Assembly (NCBI RefSeq): GCF_018873765.1
Contig: NC_057917.1
Span: forward strand, 55,176,464-55,240,463
Length of the DNA stretch: 64,000 nt
Direction of reading: 5' to 3'
Origin: Telopea speciosissima
Taxonomy: Eukaryota > Streptophyta > Magnoliopsida > Proteales > Proteaceae
Shown here in pieces: positions 1-10,564 of this stretch (its first letter is position 1; every line of letters begins with the position of its first letter). The notes below the pieces were generated by a model that was not told the origin of the DNA, ran no database searches, and saw only the letters and a list, made by a program, of their open reading frames with translations. A program made the translations under genes and the position numbers.

Positions 1-20
1 CGTTTATTTGGGTTGTATTA

Positions 21-240
21 AATTAAGGGAAAATTTCTTAGATCTACTAGATTAAAAAAAGAATTATAAGATAAGTAGATTTTAAATTTATTTTACATCT
101 ATAAATTTATATTTTAAAAAATTTACCTAATCCCCAAATTAGTTAGTTTCTGTCCCGTCCAACAAAAAAACTTTCTAATATATCTTTTGACCCAATTTTT
201 TTCCTTAAAAAAAAACTAAAGATAATGCTTTAGTGTAACC
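21..240 (+). repeat. Left terminal inverted repeat of the large MULE
   Basis: This matches the reverse complement of 6224-6442. Shared landmarks are 'TTAAGGGAAAATTTCTTAGA' at the outer end and 'AATGCTTTAGTGTAACC' at the inner end. A TIR longer than 200 bp is typical of Mutator elements. Confidence 0.88.
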
Positions 241-1104
241 GTTTACACTCTGGACAACTCATTAAGTTCTCTCTTATTTCTATTTGGCGGGACACTTGCA
301 GAAACTAGCAATAGTGGTGCTCGACTAGGTGCGTCTCTCTTCTCGTTATCCCTCTTTCACTCCCTGTTTTAATCCTCTAGTGGTTATCACATGCAAACTT
401 GGTAAGTATTGGCTCTCTTTCTCTACCCCAGTTGTAGCTTTTTTTTTTTTGTACCATTTTGACTGGCTCCATTTAGAGTTGCGAGTGGTGTGTTGAATCA
501 GGTTTTTATTGGTGGTATAATTGGTTGAAGGGGGGAAGGTGTTTGTTGTTTCATCCGCTTTCAATCTCTTGCCAATCTCTGGTTTTATTTTCTTATTCCT
601 CTTCTTTCATTGTTCATCACAGAAAATGGGTCCTGGCCAAAAGGGGAATACTATTATATTAATGTAAGCTTCGCTTTGTTGCTGCTCTTTTGCTTAGCTT
701 TTTAGTTCCCCTGTGTTTGAGCAATGGGTTTGAGGAATGCTAGCATTGGGCGTCTATGAACTAGTTAATTGAAAGACGGCTGGTGGTGGGTTATGTTTAT
801 CTTTCTGGATTTCCTGAGTTTCTCTTTGGATTTTTTTTTTTTTTTTGTTGGAACTCCAGATAAGAGTCTTAAAAATTCTAAATTACAATGCAAGTCTCAC
901 CAATTTAGCAATCATTTTAAGTTTTCCTTTTCCTACTCGGAAGTAAGAAGTGTCAATGTCTGCTTTACATTACATATCATAGGCTGAAAGAAGTAAACAC
1001 TGCTTTTGAGTTCTGACCATGTATTTCCTCTCCTCTGGACCGAGAGACAATTTCCAACAAGCACACCTAGCCATCATATTTGTTTACTTTATTGGATAGA
1101 CAAT

Positions 1105-1326
1105 TTAGTTGTAGTAGAGTTCGAGGCCCATGCCGTCATGAATCTCATAGTTTTTTAGGGTGATGTGATCCTTCTAGATGTTGTACCACGTCTGAATCCT
1201 GATCTTCTCAGCTCTCGTTCCCTTCTGAGCGGCAACGAGCTTCTTCAAGTCTCTGATGGTGTCATCGTCGTTGCACTTCACTCTAACTTTCTTTCCCAGA
1301 CGATCGTTCAACTACACTTCAATCAT
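1105..1326 (-). pseudogene. UBL5: Captured full-length copy of ubiquitin-like protein 5 (UBL5/Hub1)
   Basis: Read on the minus strand from ATG (1326-1324) to TAA (1107-1105), the copy is exactly 73 codons plus stop, the normal length of UBL5. It reads MIEV, then [14 protein letters not shown], a diverged middle with DLKKLVAAQ, and ends KNYEIHDGMGLELYYN, all hallmarks of the family. Codon 5 and codon 51 (the Y after WYNI in plant UBL5) are stop codons, so no protein can be made. Known UBL5/Hub1 binds spliceosomal proteins non-covalently and is not conjugated through a C-terminal di-glycine; none is present here either. Sequence upstream (1327-1410) resembles a 5' leader. The copy lies inside the MULE, opposite to the transposase, so it is most likely a captured host gene. 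It has no introns. Confidence 0.9.
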
Positions 1327-2324
1327 CTTTCCCTGCTCTTCCTCCGCCTCTTTCTTTCTCTGCAATTCACCTTGGGAAGCAAGCAATCGAGAATTACTCA
1401 CTCAGACCCAAAGACTGGGTGAGTTTCTCTTTGGATTGGTTGTAATTATTATTCTTCGTATGGATTTCTTTCTTTGAATGTCTCTGTTTAAATCTTATAG
1501 GAATCCCAAAGTCACGTATTTCTATAAGTACTTACTTCTTTGCATGGTGCCTTTGTGATATGTGTGGAAGGAGAGTATTTATAAGATTTGGTTGTTGGAA
1601 TATCCCTTTAGCTGAAGAATTGATTATATATTTGATTAGACATTGATTAAATATCTATTTCTTGTACTTTTTTTTTGGCATGATCTATTTCTTATAATAG
1701 TCAAACTAGTTAGTTTCTATTTCTTTGTTTTTCTTCTTTTATCTAAGCATGTACTGCTGTAATTGAGGATGGGATGAAATGAATGAGTTACTGGTTTATG
1801 CCTTTGAGTGTTCTGTGGTGATTTGCAACTTGTTGCTGTCGTGATGCAGAGACAGTCTTGTTGTGGTGAATCAATAGATTGGGATTGGTAGTGATTCCAT
1901 TCCTGCAGATTTTGGTGGTGATTCTAAAGTCATATATATGCTTTTATTTCTTCTTTCATATGTAAACAAGCAAAGAAGAAGAGAGTGCTAGAGATTCTAG
2001 TATCAATATTAGTTTGTCCCTATGTGCGATCTTGTTGCAATTGATATCTCGTTGGCTTCATTGTTTCGAGATCAGTTTTGTATTAGTGGCAGTAGTCTTT
2101 TATGTTAATGTTGTTAAATGGTTCCATATTGATATTCCCAAGTAAAAAGTGAATGTTGTCTACCTTGCTTTGGATGATTGGATGTGAAACCTCATCCTCA
2201 TTTAATAAGCTTTAATTGTTGCGTTGCTAGTGCTTACAATAGTATCTCTTTGAAAATGTATTTAGTATATTTTTTCTTCTTCCTTAACTTTCTTCAAAAT
2301 TTCCGTGCTACAAAAGAACTTTAT

Positions 2325-4651
2325 ATGCGTTCTCCATACGCAATGGAAACTGGTAATAGTGTTCTTGTGTTATGTACAGCTAGAGGAAATGCAGAATCTG
2401 ATTTGGGTATCATGGAATATTCTAGAGGTGATTCATTTGCTTTGAGAATTGATCAGAGTATCACATATGATCGCTTTGTGGCTGAATTATCAGCCTTGAT
2501 GAACACAGACCATCACTCTTTTAGGCTAAAGTATACTCTTCCTTGTGCCACACCAATGATGCTCACCATGTCACAAAATGAGGACATATAGAACCTCATT
2601 GATTATCCGTTTGAGTCTAAGATTGCAAAGGTATTCATTTTCAAGGAAAATGCAGTTATGCATGGGTCCTCACAAATGGCAAAGTAAGTTAAATGCACTT
2701 TTGTTTTTTTGTTGCGATATAGACAATTCATTATTGTTTATAGGTTAAGATGAATTCCTTAACATAGGACAAATATTTTTGTTTTGTAAATACAGTACAT
2801 CATCACAGGAATTGGGTCAAAGAGATGGAATCATGCAAAGATCATCGATTATGGCGACATCTGATCAAGTCCATAGAATGGCTACATTTTGGTCCAATGT
2901 GCTTGAAGGTGATGGTCAGATTTTTGACAGTGCAGCTGATTTCAAGAAAGCCATTGCTAAATATGCTATTGCCCATAAATTTGGGTATCGTATGAAGCGG
3001 ACTAACCCAAACATGGCCAAGGCAGTGTGTGACTTACATAGTTGTGACTGGTATATTTGTGCAAGTGTTATTCACGATACAGGCTGTTTTCGGGTGTACA
3101 AATCCAACTTGCAACATTTTCATCTAGCTGGTTATAGCACCCAACACAAGACAAAGGCTTCAAAGACAGTTGTCGCTGATGTAATACTTGATAAATTATG
3201 TGATTGTTCGAAATATCGTCCTATGGAGATCGTTCGAGACATAAGCAGGGAGTATGGTGTTAGATTATCATACCAACAAGCGTGGAGATGTAGAGAATTG
3301 GCCACAAGTTTGTTAGTTGGCTTACAAGAGGACTCATACAAGACCATTCCATGGCTTTGTCGTAAGATTAAGGAGTCCAATCCAGGAAGTGTAGCCGAGT
3401 ATACTTTTGAACAGGATGGAAGTTTCAGTAAGCTCTTTATAGCATTCTCTGCATGTTTGCATGGATTCACTGAAGGTTGTAGACACTTGCTTGTGCTTGA
3501 TGGGACGTTCATCGCTTCGAAATACAAAGGTACATTGCTTGTTGCTTCTGCATATGATGTAGACGATGGTATGCTACCGATTGCATTTGGTGTTGTCCCG
3601 TCTGAATCAATTGATAATTGGGAATGGTATTTGACTCAATTGAGACATGCATTGCAATATGAGATTGGAGATGAACTGGCTTTCATATCCGATCGACACA
3701 CTGGTATTATACAAGGACTACACCATGTCTTTCCTGGTTGTCCTCATGCACATTGCCTACGCCACTTGAAGGAGAACTTTAAAAAGTACCTAAAGGGTCG
3801 CTACAATCAGTCGTTTAAGGCAGCTATGGAAGCACAACTGGACAAAATTGCTTATTTACGCACAATGCATGATTATGAGAAAAATATGGAGGTCAGGCAT
3901 AAAATGAATCGTTCTGCTCATGAGTGGGTGATCCAAGCACACCCGGAAAATTGGGTAATTGCTTTATTCAAAGGAAACAGATATGATAAGCTAAATTCAA
4001 ATTTGGCTGAAACTTATAATGCATGGATAAAAGATGCCCGTGAGTTGCCTATATGTCACCTTATTGACACAATTCGGTTGAAAACTGAATGATAGGAGGA
4101 CTGAGTGCTCCAAACGGCAAGATGTTGTTGGCCCTAGGATTGCAAAGAGGTTGAAGGAATTGGTAAGCGCTTCTCATAAGTTTTTAGCCTTTCAATCAGG
4201 TGAAATGTTGTTTGAAGTTCATGAGAATGATCAATATTGGCATGTTGACCTTGGACATTGGACATGCTCATGTAAGGCATGGAGCACGAGTTCGATAGTA
4301 TGTGTACATGCTTGTGCTTGTATTAGGACCTTTGGGCTGGACGTGTATATGTTTGTTGATGATCACCATAAGACTTTTGCTTATAAAGTCATATATAGTC
4401 AAGGAATTAACCCAACGGACACAAGTGATCGACCCACGATACAAGAGTTGGTTAGTTATGGTGATGACAACGGTGATTTGCATGCAAATGAAGTTAGGGA
4501 GGGGCATATTAATCCACCTCATACTAGGCGACCTCCCGGCAGACCCCGCAAGAAACGTATAGGGTCTCAAGAGATCCCTAGACGTACCACCCACTGTAGT
4601 CAATGTCTTGAGGTTGGTCATAACCGGCAACGGTGCACTGTACCAATATAA
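2325..4651 (+). pseudogene. MuDR-type MULE transposase, broken by a stop and a frameshift
   Basis: There are two exons. Exon 1 runs from the ATG at 2325 (another at 2343) to 2683 and exon 2 from 2796, joined by a 112-bp GT-AG intron that keeps phase. Exon 1 encodes a PB1-like N-terminal domain. Exon 2 begins with the Mutator DNA-binding domain (around 2920-3070). The DDE transposase core follows, with the first Asp in LVLDGTF (~3500) and the second in FISDRHTG (~3690), followed by HCLRHLKENF. Near the C-terminus are a SWIM zinc finger (CSCKAW...CVHAC, ~4265-4320) and a CCHC knuckle (CSQCLEVGHNRQRC) before the stop at 4649-4651. One in-frame stop lies in exon 1 (2589-2591). A frameshift near 4083-4090 separates the core from the SWIM part. 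The domain order is otherwise complete, so decay is recent or slight. Confidence 0.88.
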
Positions 4652-5036
4652 ACTCCCGATGGTATGTTTTTAAATACTTATTAGTTTATTAAAGTTTCTT
4701 ACCAAAAAAAATTAGTTTATTAAAGTACTAATGAATTTGTAATTTTTTATTGACAGGTGACATTTTTTATCACCCAAGTTGTTGATGAATCCTGGGTTCC
4801 TTTAACCAATGGAGTTTAGTTTAGTATTTTGTTTAATTAGTTCCCCTACTTATATGAACTTTGGTGATGTTTGATCGTTGGACATTTTTATTTTTTAGTA
4901 TTTTATTTGTATTAAAATACCTACATTGTTTTGCCCTCCTTACAATGTTATTTCAAGCTCATTTTGCTTGAGTCTCGCTTTTGTTTACACACAATCATCA
5001 ATCGTCATTGTTAATCCAGACATATTGGGTTATTAA

Positions 5037-5067
<31 letters not shown>

Positions 5068-5325
5068 ACCGAGGTGAAATTAAGACTAGAAAATCTATAT
5101 ATGTAATACTATTGATCTGATCGGTCTCAATGGAATCGCGTCTTCCATATCTTCCCTTCCATTTGTATTTTCCAATCTTTATCACATGTGATATAGAATC
5201 CTCTTCATATGGGAACTTTATATCACATGGGATACACTTTATCTCCTTCTTCTTTTATCTCATTGTATTCTTTGTATAAATATCCCTTTGAATATTAATA
5301 GAAAACACAGCAATATTGCATCCAA
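4652..5325. other. MULE interior downstream of the transposase; no gene seen
   Basis: This is AT-rich 3' flank of the transposase. The one notable feature is a CT dinucleotide run at 5038-5067. No open frame of note is present on either strand. Confidence 0.5.
5038..5067. repeat. CT microsatellite
   Basis: A run of about 14 CT units with one interruption (CG), inside the MULE between the transposase and the SOFL-like fragment. Confidence 0.9.
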
Positions 5326-5631
5326 TCAAAGGGAATTACCGTGAAACCTTTGGCTCTTGTTGAAACCTTCAATAGACAAATCCTCTTCTTCTTCTGCTTC
5401 AACATCATCCACTTTTGCATCTTTTCCTCTGTCAAGTTTAACATTGATACCCAGGCGTGGATCACCAATTCTACCACCTACATTGTGATAAGGATTAGCA
5501 GAGGGGGAAGAGTGGTCCAAGTACATTGTCCAACCAGACTCACACATACTACGGCACTCCTTCGAAGCCCAACCAATATTCATCCTCCTCAGCTTCTTTA
5601 ATTCTCCAAAGGATCCTAGAATTTTGGTCAT
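5326..5631 (-). pseudogene. Captured fragment of a SOB-FIVE-like (SOFL) gene
   Basis: The minus-strand frame contains KECRSMCESGWTMYLDHSS, which matches the conserved SOFL domain A (a Cys/Ser-rich lead followed by ESGWTxYL). An acidic stretch (VEAEEEEDLS) follows, like the region leading to the second SOFL motif, but the expected SDASSGP-type motif is absent. The reading frame instead ends after FHGNSL. The upstream part, around 5600-5631, changes frame relative to a neighbouring open frame, so the copy looks incomplete. In Arabidopsis, SOB5/SOFL genes affect cytokinin levels. The piece lies between the transposase and the right TIR, so capture by the MULE is the simplest reading. The assignment rests on one strong motif. 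Confidence 0.6.
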
Positions 5632-6223
5632 GCTTTTTCTTCCTGGGAGCTGCTTTATTTATGAACAAAAATTTGATGAGATTGAAATTCCGAGTTACTG
5701 GCCTTGGCCTTGGTTGGTTGGTTGGTTCCCTCTCTAAGTAGCTGGGTAGGAGGTAGTACTTAGGGAGTGTGAGTGTAGTAGGATTGTGGGGGACTATGTG
5801 AAGGAAGAAAACGCCAATCAAATTTTCACATACAAATCTTAGACTACTTTTGTCCAGGTCCTCCTCGTCTCTTCTTTCCCCAATTTTTTTCCTATTCTTA
5901 AAAATTTTCCGTTTTCTTCTTAAGAATGCATCGAAACTGCCACTTGGATTGGTTTTTATTTGGGTCGACTGAGGGAGGGGACAAAGCAAGTGAGAGAGAG
6001 AGAGAGCCAATACTCACCGGGAGTAGTGAAGATTAACGAGTGGAAGAGGGATAATGAGATAGAGATAAGTGAAGATGATTAAGAGTGGAAGAGGGATAAC
6101 GAGATAGAGATAAAGGGAAGCACCTATCCGACTTCTATTAGTCTTCCAAATTTCTCCCCAAATAGATAGAAAAGGTAATTCAATAAGTTGTGCAAATGTT
6201 TTTTTTTTTTTTTAAATGCAAAT

Positions 6224-6442
6224 GGTTACACTAAAGCATTATCTTTAGCTTTTTTTAGGGGAAAAAAGTGGGTCAAAGGGTATATTAGGAAGTTTATTTG
6301 TTCGGGGGACGAAAACTAACTAATTTGGGGATTAGGTAATCTTTTTAAAATATAAATTTATAGATGTAAAACAAATTTAAAATCTACTTATCTTGTAATT
6401 CTTTTTTTAATTTAGTAGATCTAAGAAATTTTCCCTTAAATT
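6224..6442 (-). repeat. Right terminal inverted repeat of the large MULE
   Basis: This is the inverted partner of 21-240, differing by scattered substitutions and small indels. Its outer edge lies within ~7 bp of the next element, which starts at 6449. Confidence 0.88.
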
Positions 6443-6639
6443 AAACAAGGGTAATTTACACATACCACCCCTGAGGTTTGACGAAAGTATGATTTTACCT
6501 CCCAGTTTTGAAAAATTCTGTGTACCCCCTGAGGTTTGCAACTATTAACAAATACACCCATTCCTTCAGTTCATTACTAACTGCGTTAAAATTTTGATTT
6601 GAACTGACAGAATTGCCCTTGCAAAAAACAAAAAAAAAA

Positions 6640-6688
6640 ACCTGCAACTCATCTTCCCCAAATCGATTGGGGAAGATGAGTTGCAGGT
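6640..6688. repeat. Perfect 22-bp-arm hairpin at the inner edge of the left TIR
   Basis: The left arm ACCTGCAACTCATCTTCCCC plus AA and its exact reverse complement are separated by a 5-base loop (ATCGA). The arm sequence also occurs in the right TIR (near 7705-7725), so the hairpin looks like a local inverted duplication of the TIR's inner end. Confidence 0.85.
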
Positions 6689-6780
6689 ATGGAACACATA
6701 CACATACCTGCAGGTGTGGAACACATACTTGCAATCGGAGGATTAGTCAATCATTTGGAGAAGGACGAGAAGAGACGACA

Positions 6781-7052
6781 ATGGCGATGGCGATGATGCA
6801 ATCTGGATTTCAAGCAGCATTCGTAGAGGTACGAGAACAGCTCCTTCTAAGAGGGGATGATGCTCATGAAGCGGCAAAATGGGAACAGTTAACATATGCT
6901 GGCATAGTATCGTGCACAATTTTAGCTATTGCCAATTTATCGAGGGTCATCCCCACACTGAAGAGCCTCCTGCATACCCATATTTGCACATCTGTAACAA
7001 GGAGTTTCCATGGGGTCCAGATGGCCTTTTCGAGATGAAGGAACACCATTAA
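6781..7052 (+). pseudogene. COX6A: Captured, intron-free copy of cytochrome c oxidase subunit 6a
   Basis: The copy starts at an ATG (6781, MAMAMMQSG as in plant COX6A presequences). It then encodes DDAHEAAKWEQLTYAGIVSC, the start of the membrane helix. After a frame change around 6945-6955 it reads EEPPAYPYLHICNKEFPWGP, DGLFEMKEHH and the stop TAA at 7050-7052, the typical C-terminus. The mitochondrial presequence region looks shortened and altered. COX6a is a small inner-membrane subunit of respiratory complex IV. The copy has no introns and cannot encode a normal subunit because of the frameshift. It is enclosed by the Pack-MULE TIRs, so it is a captured gene and not the resident locus. Confidence 0.85.
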
Positions 7053-7912
7053 TGGGCAGTCACAAGTTGATTTTTTTGAAACATTAAGATCTGTTCGAAC
7101 ATTCCCCTGGCTTCCTCAAGCAAGGTGATTTTAAACTTTGGCAGTGGGTAGTTGTGTTGGTTTTTATCTTACTCTGTAGTCCAATAAGAACTCTAATTAG
7201 TTATGGCGCAATTTCCCCAGTTTGTCATCTTAGTTTCTTGCTTGCTTTGACCCTCTCTCATTAATGGCGTGGTCAAACCCTAAATTGAATTTTCAACCTC
7301 TTCTTCCCAAACCCTTCTTTTGTTCTATCAAATCACTTTTGGCTCTTTGCATCCATCTGGGTTTCCCTCAGATTGCTTTTCCTACGCGGTGGAATTTGAA
7401 CATCTTGGTGGGTTTCTGTCTGTTTAATCTCTCGTGTTCTGCTTCGTTCCACCAAGGTTTTTATTTCTCTTCGTTTCTCTAGCGTTTATCCCTGCAGAGC
7501 TGTGAGAGTTCTTACACAAAATTGGGTTCTTGAGGTTGGGCATGGATTCCAACAATTTTACAAGAAAAAAAAAAATCTGCAGCCTTAGATTGGATTTCCC
7601 TCTCCCCCCCCCCCCCCTCTTGATCCCCTTTCAAATCTTGGGTTTTGATTTGTTCGGAGATCAGAAGAATTGAAAAATTATAAGTTATGATTCATGGAGA
7701 TCAGAAGATGAATTGCAGGTTTTTTTTTTTTCCCCAAGGCAATTCCATCGGTTCAAATCAAATTTTTAACACAGTTAGTAATGAATTGACGGAATGGGTG
7801 TATTTGTTAACGGTTGCAAACCTCGGGGGTACACAGAATTTTCCAAAACTGGGGGGGGGGGGGTAAAATCATACTTTCGTCAAACCTCGGGGGTGGTATG
7901 TGTAAATTTCCC

Positions 7913-9083
7913 ATTAAACAATTTCACTTTGAAATTTAACTTTTGTAATATTTCTATGGGAAAAGGATGGGCACAAGATGTATTATAAGCTAGCTAGCAC
8001 CCTTTGTCTATCTTTCTCTTCCCCCATTTGAAATGACCTCCATGCCCCTCCTGTATGATGCTCCGTCCTACATCTCTATTGGGGTCACCTGCTAGCTTAC
8101 CGCACAAGGGCAGTGTGCCTATCCCTATCCCTAATTCTATAATGGGGCTTATAGGGTACCTTGCTCATGAGGCAAGGGTTTTGGGTTTGAGATATGATAT
8201 ATATATCTATGGGTGTTCGTTACTAATTATATTCTCAAAAGTATTCTCTTATTTCTTAAGTTTTTTTTGCATAAAAAATGGAGATTAAAAATTTTACTCG
8301 ACATTCCATTTAAGGCTTCTCATTAATGATTGCTAGTCATTGTATATAGTTGTATATAGTTGGGCCCTTACTTGTTTCCAGAGTTTATGGTGTTACTGTG
8401 TTAGGCGTAACAAGTCTTTCAAGGAGGATGGGATAGAAGGAGATTCAATAAACAAATAGTGATGTGACCATGTGATTGGACTTTTGTGTCATCGTTAAAT
8501 TCCCCCCTCTATTGTACCGAATAGTTTCTATACTCATGACGTGATTCCCTCTTCACCATGGGTGTAGAGAAACTCTCCATTAAGATTCAACTCTTACACT
8601 TGAAAAGAAGGGACTAATACATGCATCAAAAGGTCAAAACATGAATCATCCAGAACTAGAACTAGCACAACCCATTTAGTCTTTGTTTCAGCAATGATTT
8701 TTGATTCATGGCCAATTCAAATGCTAAAAACAATTGATTTCCATAATAAGCAAAGGAAATTAGGAAAACATGGCTAGAATTTGACAGGTTGTTTGTTTAC
8801 CCAAATTGATCAATTCCTGTTTTGGCTCAAGAGATGAGTAATTTTTTAAGGTATACATTTGGATCTTTCTGAAGCAAATTATGAGAACATGTAGCTTTTG
8901 TTAATTCTTCTTCCAAAAGAATACAATCATATCTCTCTCTGGTAAAAATCAACTAAACAGTGATTACTCACAGTATCTCACCAAAAAAATATTCTTTCTT
9001 TCCCTGCAAATGCAAAGACTAATTCTCTCACCTTCTAAAACAGGAGAGCACATACTACATAGACATGGCTTTGTTCAAGTCGA
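7913..9083. other. Intergenic DNA downstream of the first PADRE gene; no gene seen
   Basis: AT-rich sequence between the Pack-MULE and the first PADRE gene. The part nearest 9083 is probably that gene's 3' UTR. No convincing frame or repeat was recognised. Confidence 0.5.
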
Positions 9084-9614
9084 TCACCTAGAGCGCAAGG
9101 GCTCCTCTGTTATGGTCTCTAACAAAGGCTTTCTCGACCTGGACACTGACAATCTGTGCTTGAATTCCGAGAGAGAGAAGTCTTCAACATCATCCAATTT
9201 CAATCTTGGCAACGCTTCTTCACTTCCCTGCAAATTATTAACGACCGGCGCGACCCGATTTCCACCGGACTCAGGCAAGATCCTGACTTTTCCACCGGAA
9301 GCCCGTCTGGCGGTCATCAATAGCACTCCCATGTCGACCGCAGTGACAACGGAATTCAGTCTCTTCATGGGGAACAAGACGTAGACGTTGCCCATCTCTA
9401 ATTCCTCATCAGCATTGAGCGCAGAGAATCTACGGCCAATCTTCAGCGACCGTGAATTCACTAGGAAATGATTTGGGTTCTCGAACATGAGCTCAGCAGC
9501 GTTGATGGGTCCGTCGAATCGCCTGATTTCTCCGTTGGGTAGGATTACCTTAGCACATCTGGAGTGTTTGCCGACTGGAATTGTAGATAGAGTGCACGAG
9601 ATGTAGTTCCCCAT
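9084..9614 (-). CDS. PADRE-domain (DUF4228) protein with N-myristoylation signal
   Basis: A single-exon frame of 176 residues. Two ATGs are adjacent; the second (9614-9612) is chosen because it starts the protein with MGNYISC, a Gly-2 myristoylation signal with a nearby Cys for palmitoylation, as in most of this family. The PADRE core follows (roughly residues 18-100: AKVILPNGEIRRF, AAELMFENPNHFLVNSRSL, YVLFPMKRL). A disordered middle and the C-terminal motif KPLLETITEEP complete it. PADRE proteins are plant-specific and respond to pathogens and abiotic stress; their biochemical activity is unknown. Membrane anchoring is inferred from the N-terminus. It has a diverged paralogue at 25168-25659 in the same orientation. 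The frame is intact and of normal length. Confidence 0.9.
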   Translation of the reverse strand: MGNYISCTLSTIPVGKHSRCAKVILPNGEIRRFDGPINAAELMFENPNHFLVNSRSLKIGRRFSALNADEELEMGNVYVLFPMKRLNSVVTAVDMGVLLMTARRASGGKVRILPESGGNRVAPVVNNLQGSEEALPRLKLDDVEDFSLSEFKHRLSVSRSRKPLLETITEEPLRSR

Positions 9615-9732
9615 CACAGACGAACGAGAAGAAGGAATTGCAGACGACGTGCTTGAGATAAAGACTGAAAGAACTTAACTGTTTTAAATGTTCTCAATTT
9701 GAATGTTTAGGGGATTGTGTGTTGGGGGGAGA

Positions 9733-9744
9733 CATTATAAATAT
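9733..9744 (-). promoter_or_regulatory. Probable TATA box of the first PADRE gene
   Basis: On the minus strand the sequence reads ATATTTATAATG about 120-130 bp upstream of the chosen ATG. That leaves room for a leader of ~90 bases. No other TATA-like motif is closer. Confidence 0.45.
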
Positions 9745-10320
9745 GGGATGGATGGAGATGATGGGAAATTCGAGCCAGTTGTGTTAGTTTGACATGGTGG
9801 TGGAGGTGGTGGTGCGTTCCTTGGTGGATCCGCGTCTGGATTTGAGGATTTGGGAATTGGTAGGTAAAGAGAGTAAGACAGAAGCAAGGAGAAAAAAAAT
9901 ATTATATTATGGAAAGGAAATGGTCGTGTTTTGAACTTTTGATCTGTTTTGCAAATATTTCGCTGTCAATGCGTGTGGGCCTGTGAGGCCTACCGTTGCT
10001 TTTGTTCTCAAACTCCTTCCCGGCAAAGGGGGCCACGGCCAACCAACGGTGAGGGAGCGGGAAGCCCTTTTTGGAGTGTTCCCTTTTTTTTTTTTGGGTA
10101 AAACTTTGTAGTGTTCATCTTGTTTTGAGAGAGATTGTCCACCCGTTAGTAGTTAATAACAGTCGAATCATGAAAGATTTTATTTTTTTGTACTAGAATC
10201 ATGAAATTTTTATCAATTATTAGAAAAATATTTTCTAATGTTTATTTTAAAAAAAATAAGAAAAATGAAAATATAAAAGGGCACAATAGTAGCAAGTTTG
10301 GTGGTGTATACGAGGGAATG

Positions 10321-10564
10321 ATCCGGCTCCTATGTAGTGTGGCACCTGAGCTTGCCACATGGATGAGCTCCCATTTGGACGGTGCGGATTGAGTTGAAAA
10401 TCCGATTTCAAAATTAAGAAATCCTCCTGTCCCTTGCATGTGTACCACGCTCAGGATTTCCAACTCGATTTGTGCCGTCCAAATGGGAGCTTGTCCACGT
10501 GGGTGAGCTCTGGTGCTGCGTCACAAGATATGTAGCGCATCCCTGTGCTACAAAGGAACCCGAT
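10321..10564. mobile_element. Foldback MITE
   Basis: The two halves are near-perfect inverted repeats. The left arm (ATCCGGCTCC... CTCCCATTTGGACGG) pairs with the right arm (CCGTCCAAATGGGAG... GGAACCCGAT) around a centre near 10410-10440. It is ~244 bp with no coding capacity. The superfamily is uncertain because no clear target duplication could be made out. Confidence 0.7.

Larger units (their letters stand above)
21..6442 (+). mobile_element. Mutator-like element (MULE) with long TIRs, transposase and captured host genes
   Basis: The two ends are long inverted repeats, 21-240 and 6224-6442, alike over ~220 bp and ending in the outer motif TTAAGGG. Weaker similarity continues inward, around 325-362 on the left and 6080-6125 on the right. 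Between them lie a transposase gene on the plus strand (2325-4651) and two host-gene copies on the minus strand (UBL5 at 1105-1326, SOFL-like at 5326-5631). Long TIRs, a MuDR-type transposase and captured genes together identify a Mutator-like element. The usual 9-11 bp target duplication could not be made out, because both flanks are AT-rich. The transposase carries two lesions, so the copy is probably no longer autonomous. The stretch 241-1100 between left TIR and UBL5 shows no recognisable gene. Confidence 0.85.
6449..7912 (+). mobile_element. Non-autonomous Pack-MULE carrying COX6A
   Basis: The ends are inverted repeats of ~207 bp (6449-6655 and 7705-7912), starting GGG(T/A)AATTTACACATACCACC. 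A perfect 9-bp target duplication, ATTAAACAA, flanks the element at 6440-6448 and 7913-7921, the size expected for Mutator. The interior holds a copy of the cytochrome c oxidase subunit 6a coding region and further unassigned sequence (7053-7700) with no transposase. It inserted at the right edge of the larger MULE, so it is the younger of the two insertions. Confidence 0.88.

Noticed and set aside
13-24. Target duplication for the large MULE
   Set aside because: Several AT-rich partial matches (ATTAAA) exist on both flanks, none of 9 bp; choosing one would be arbitrary.
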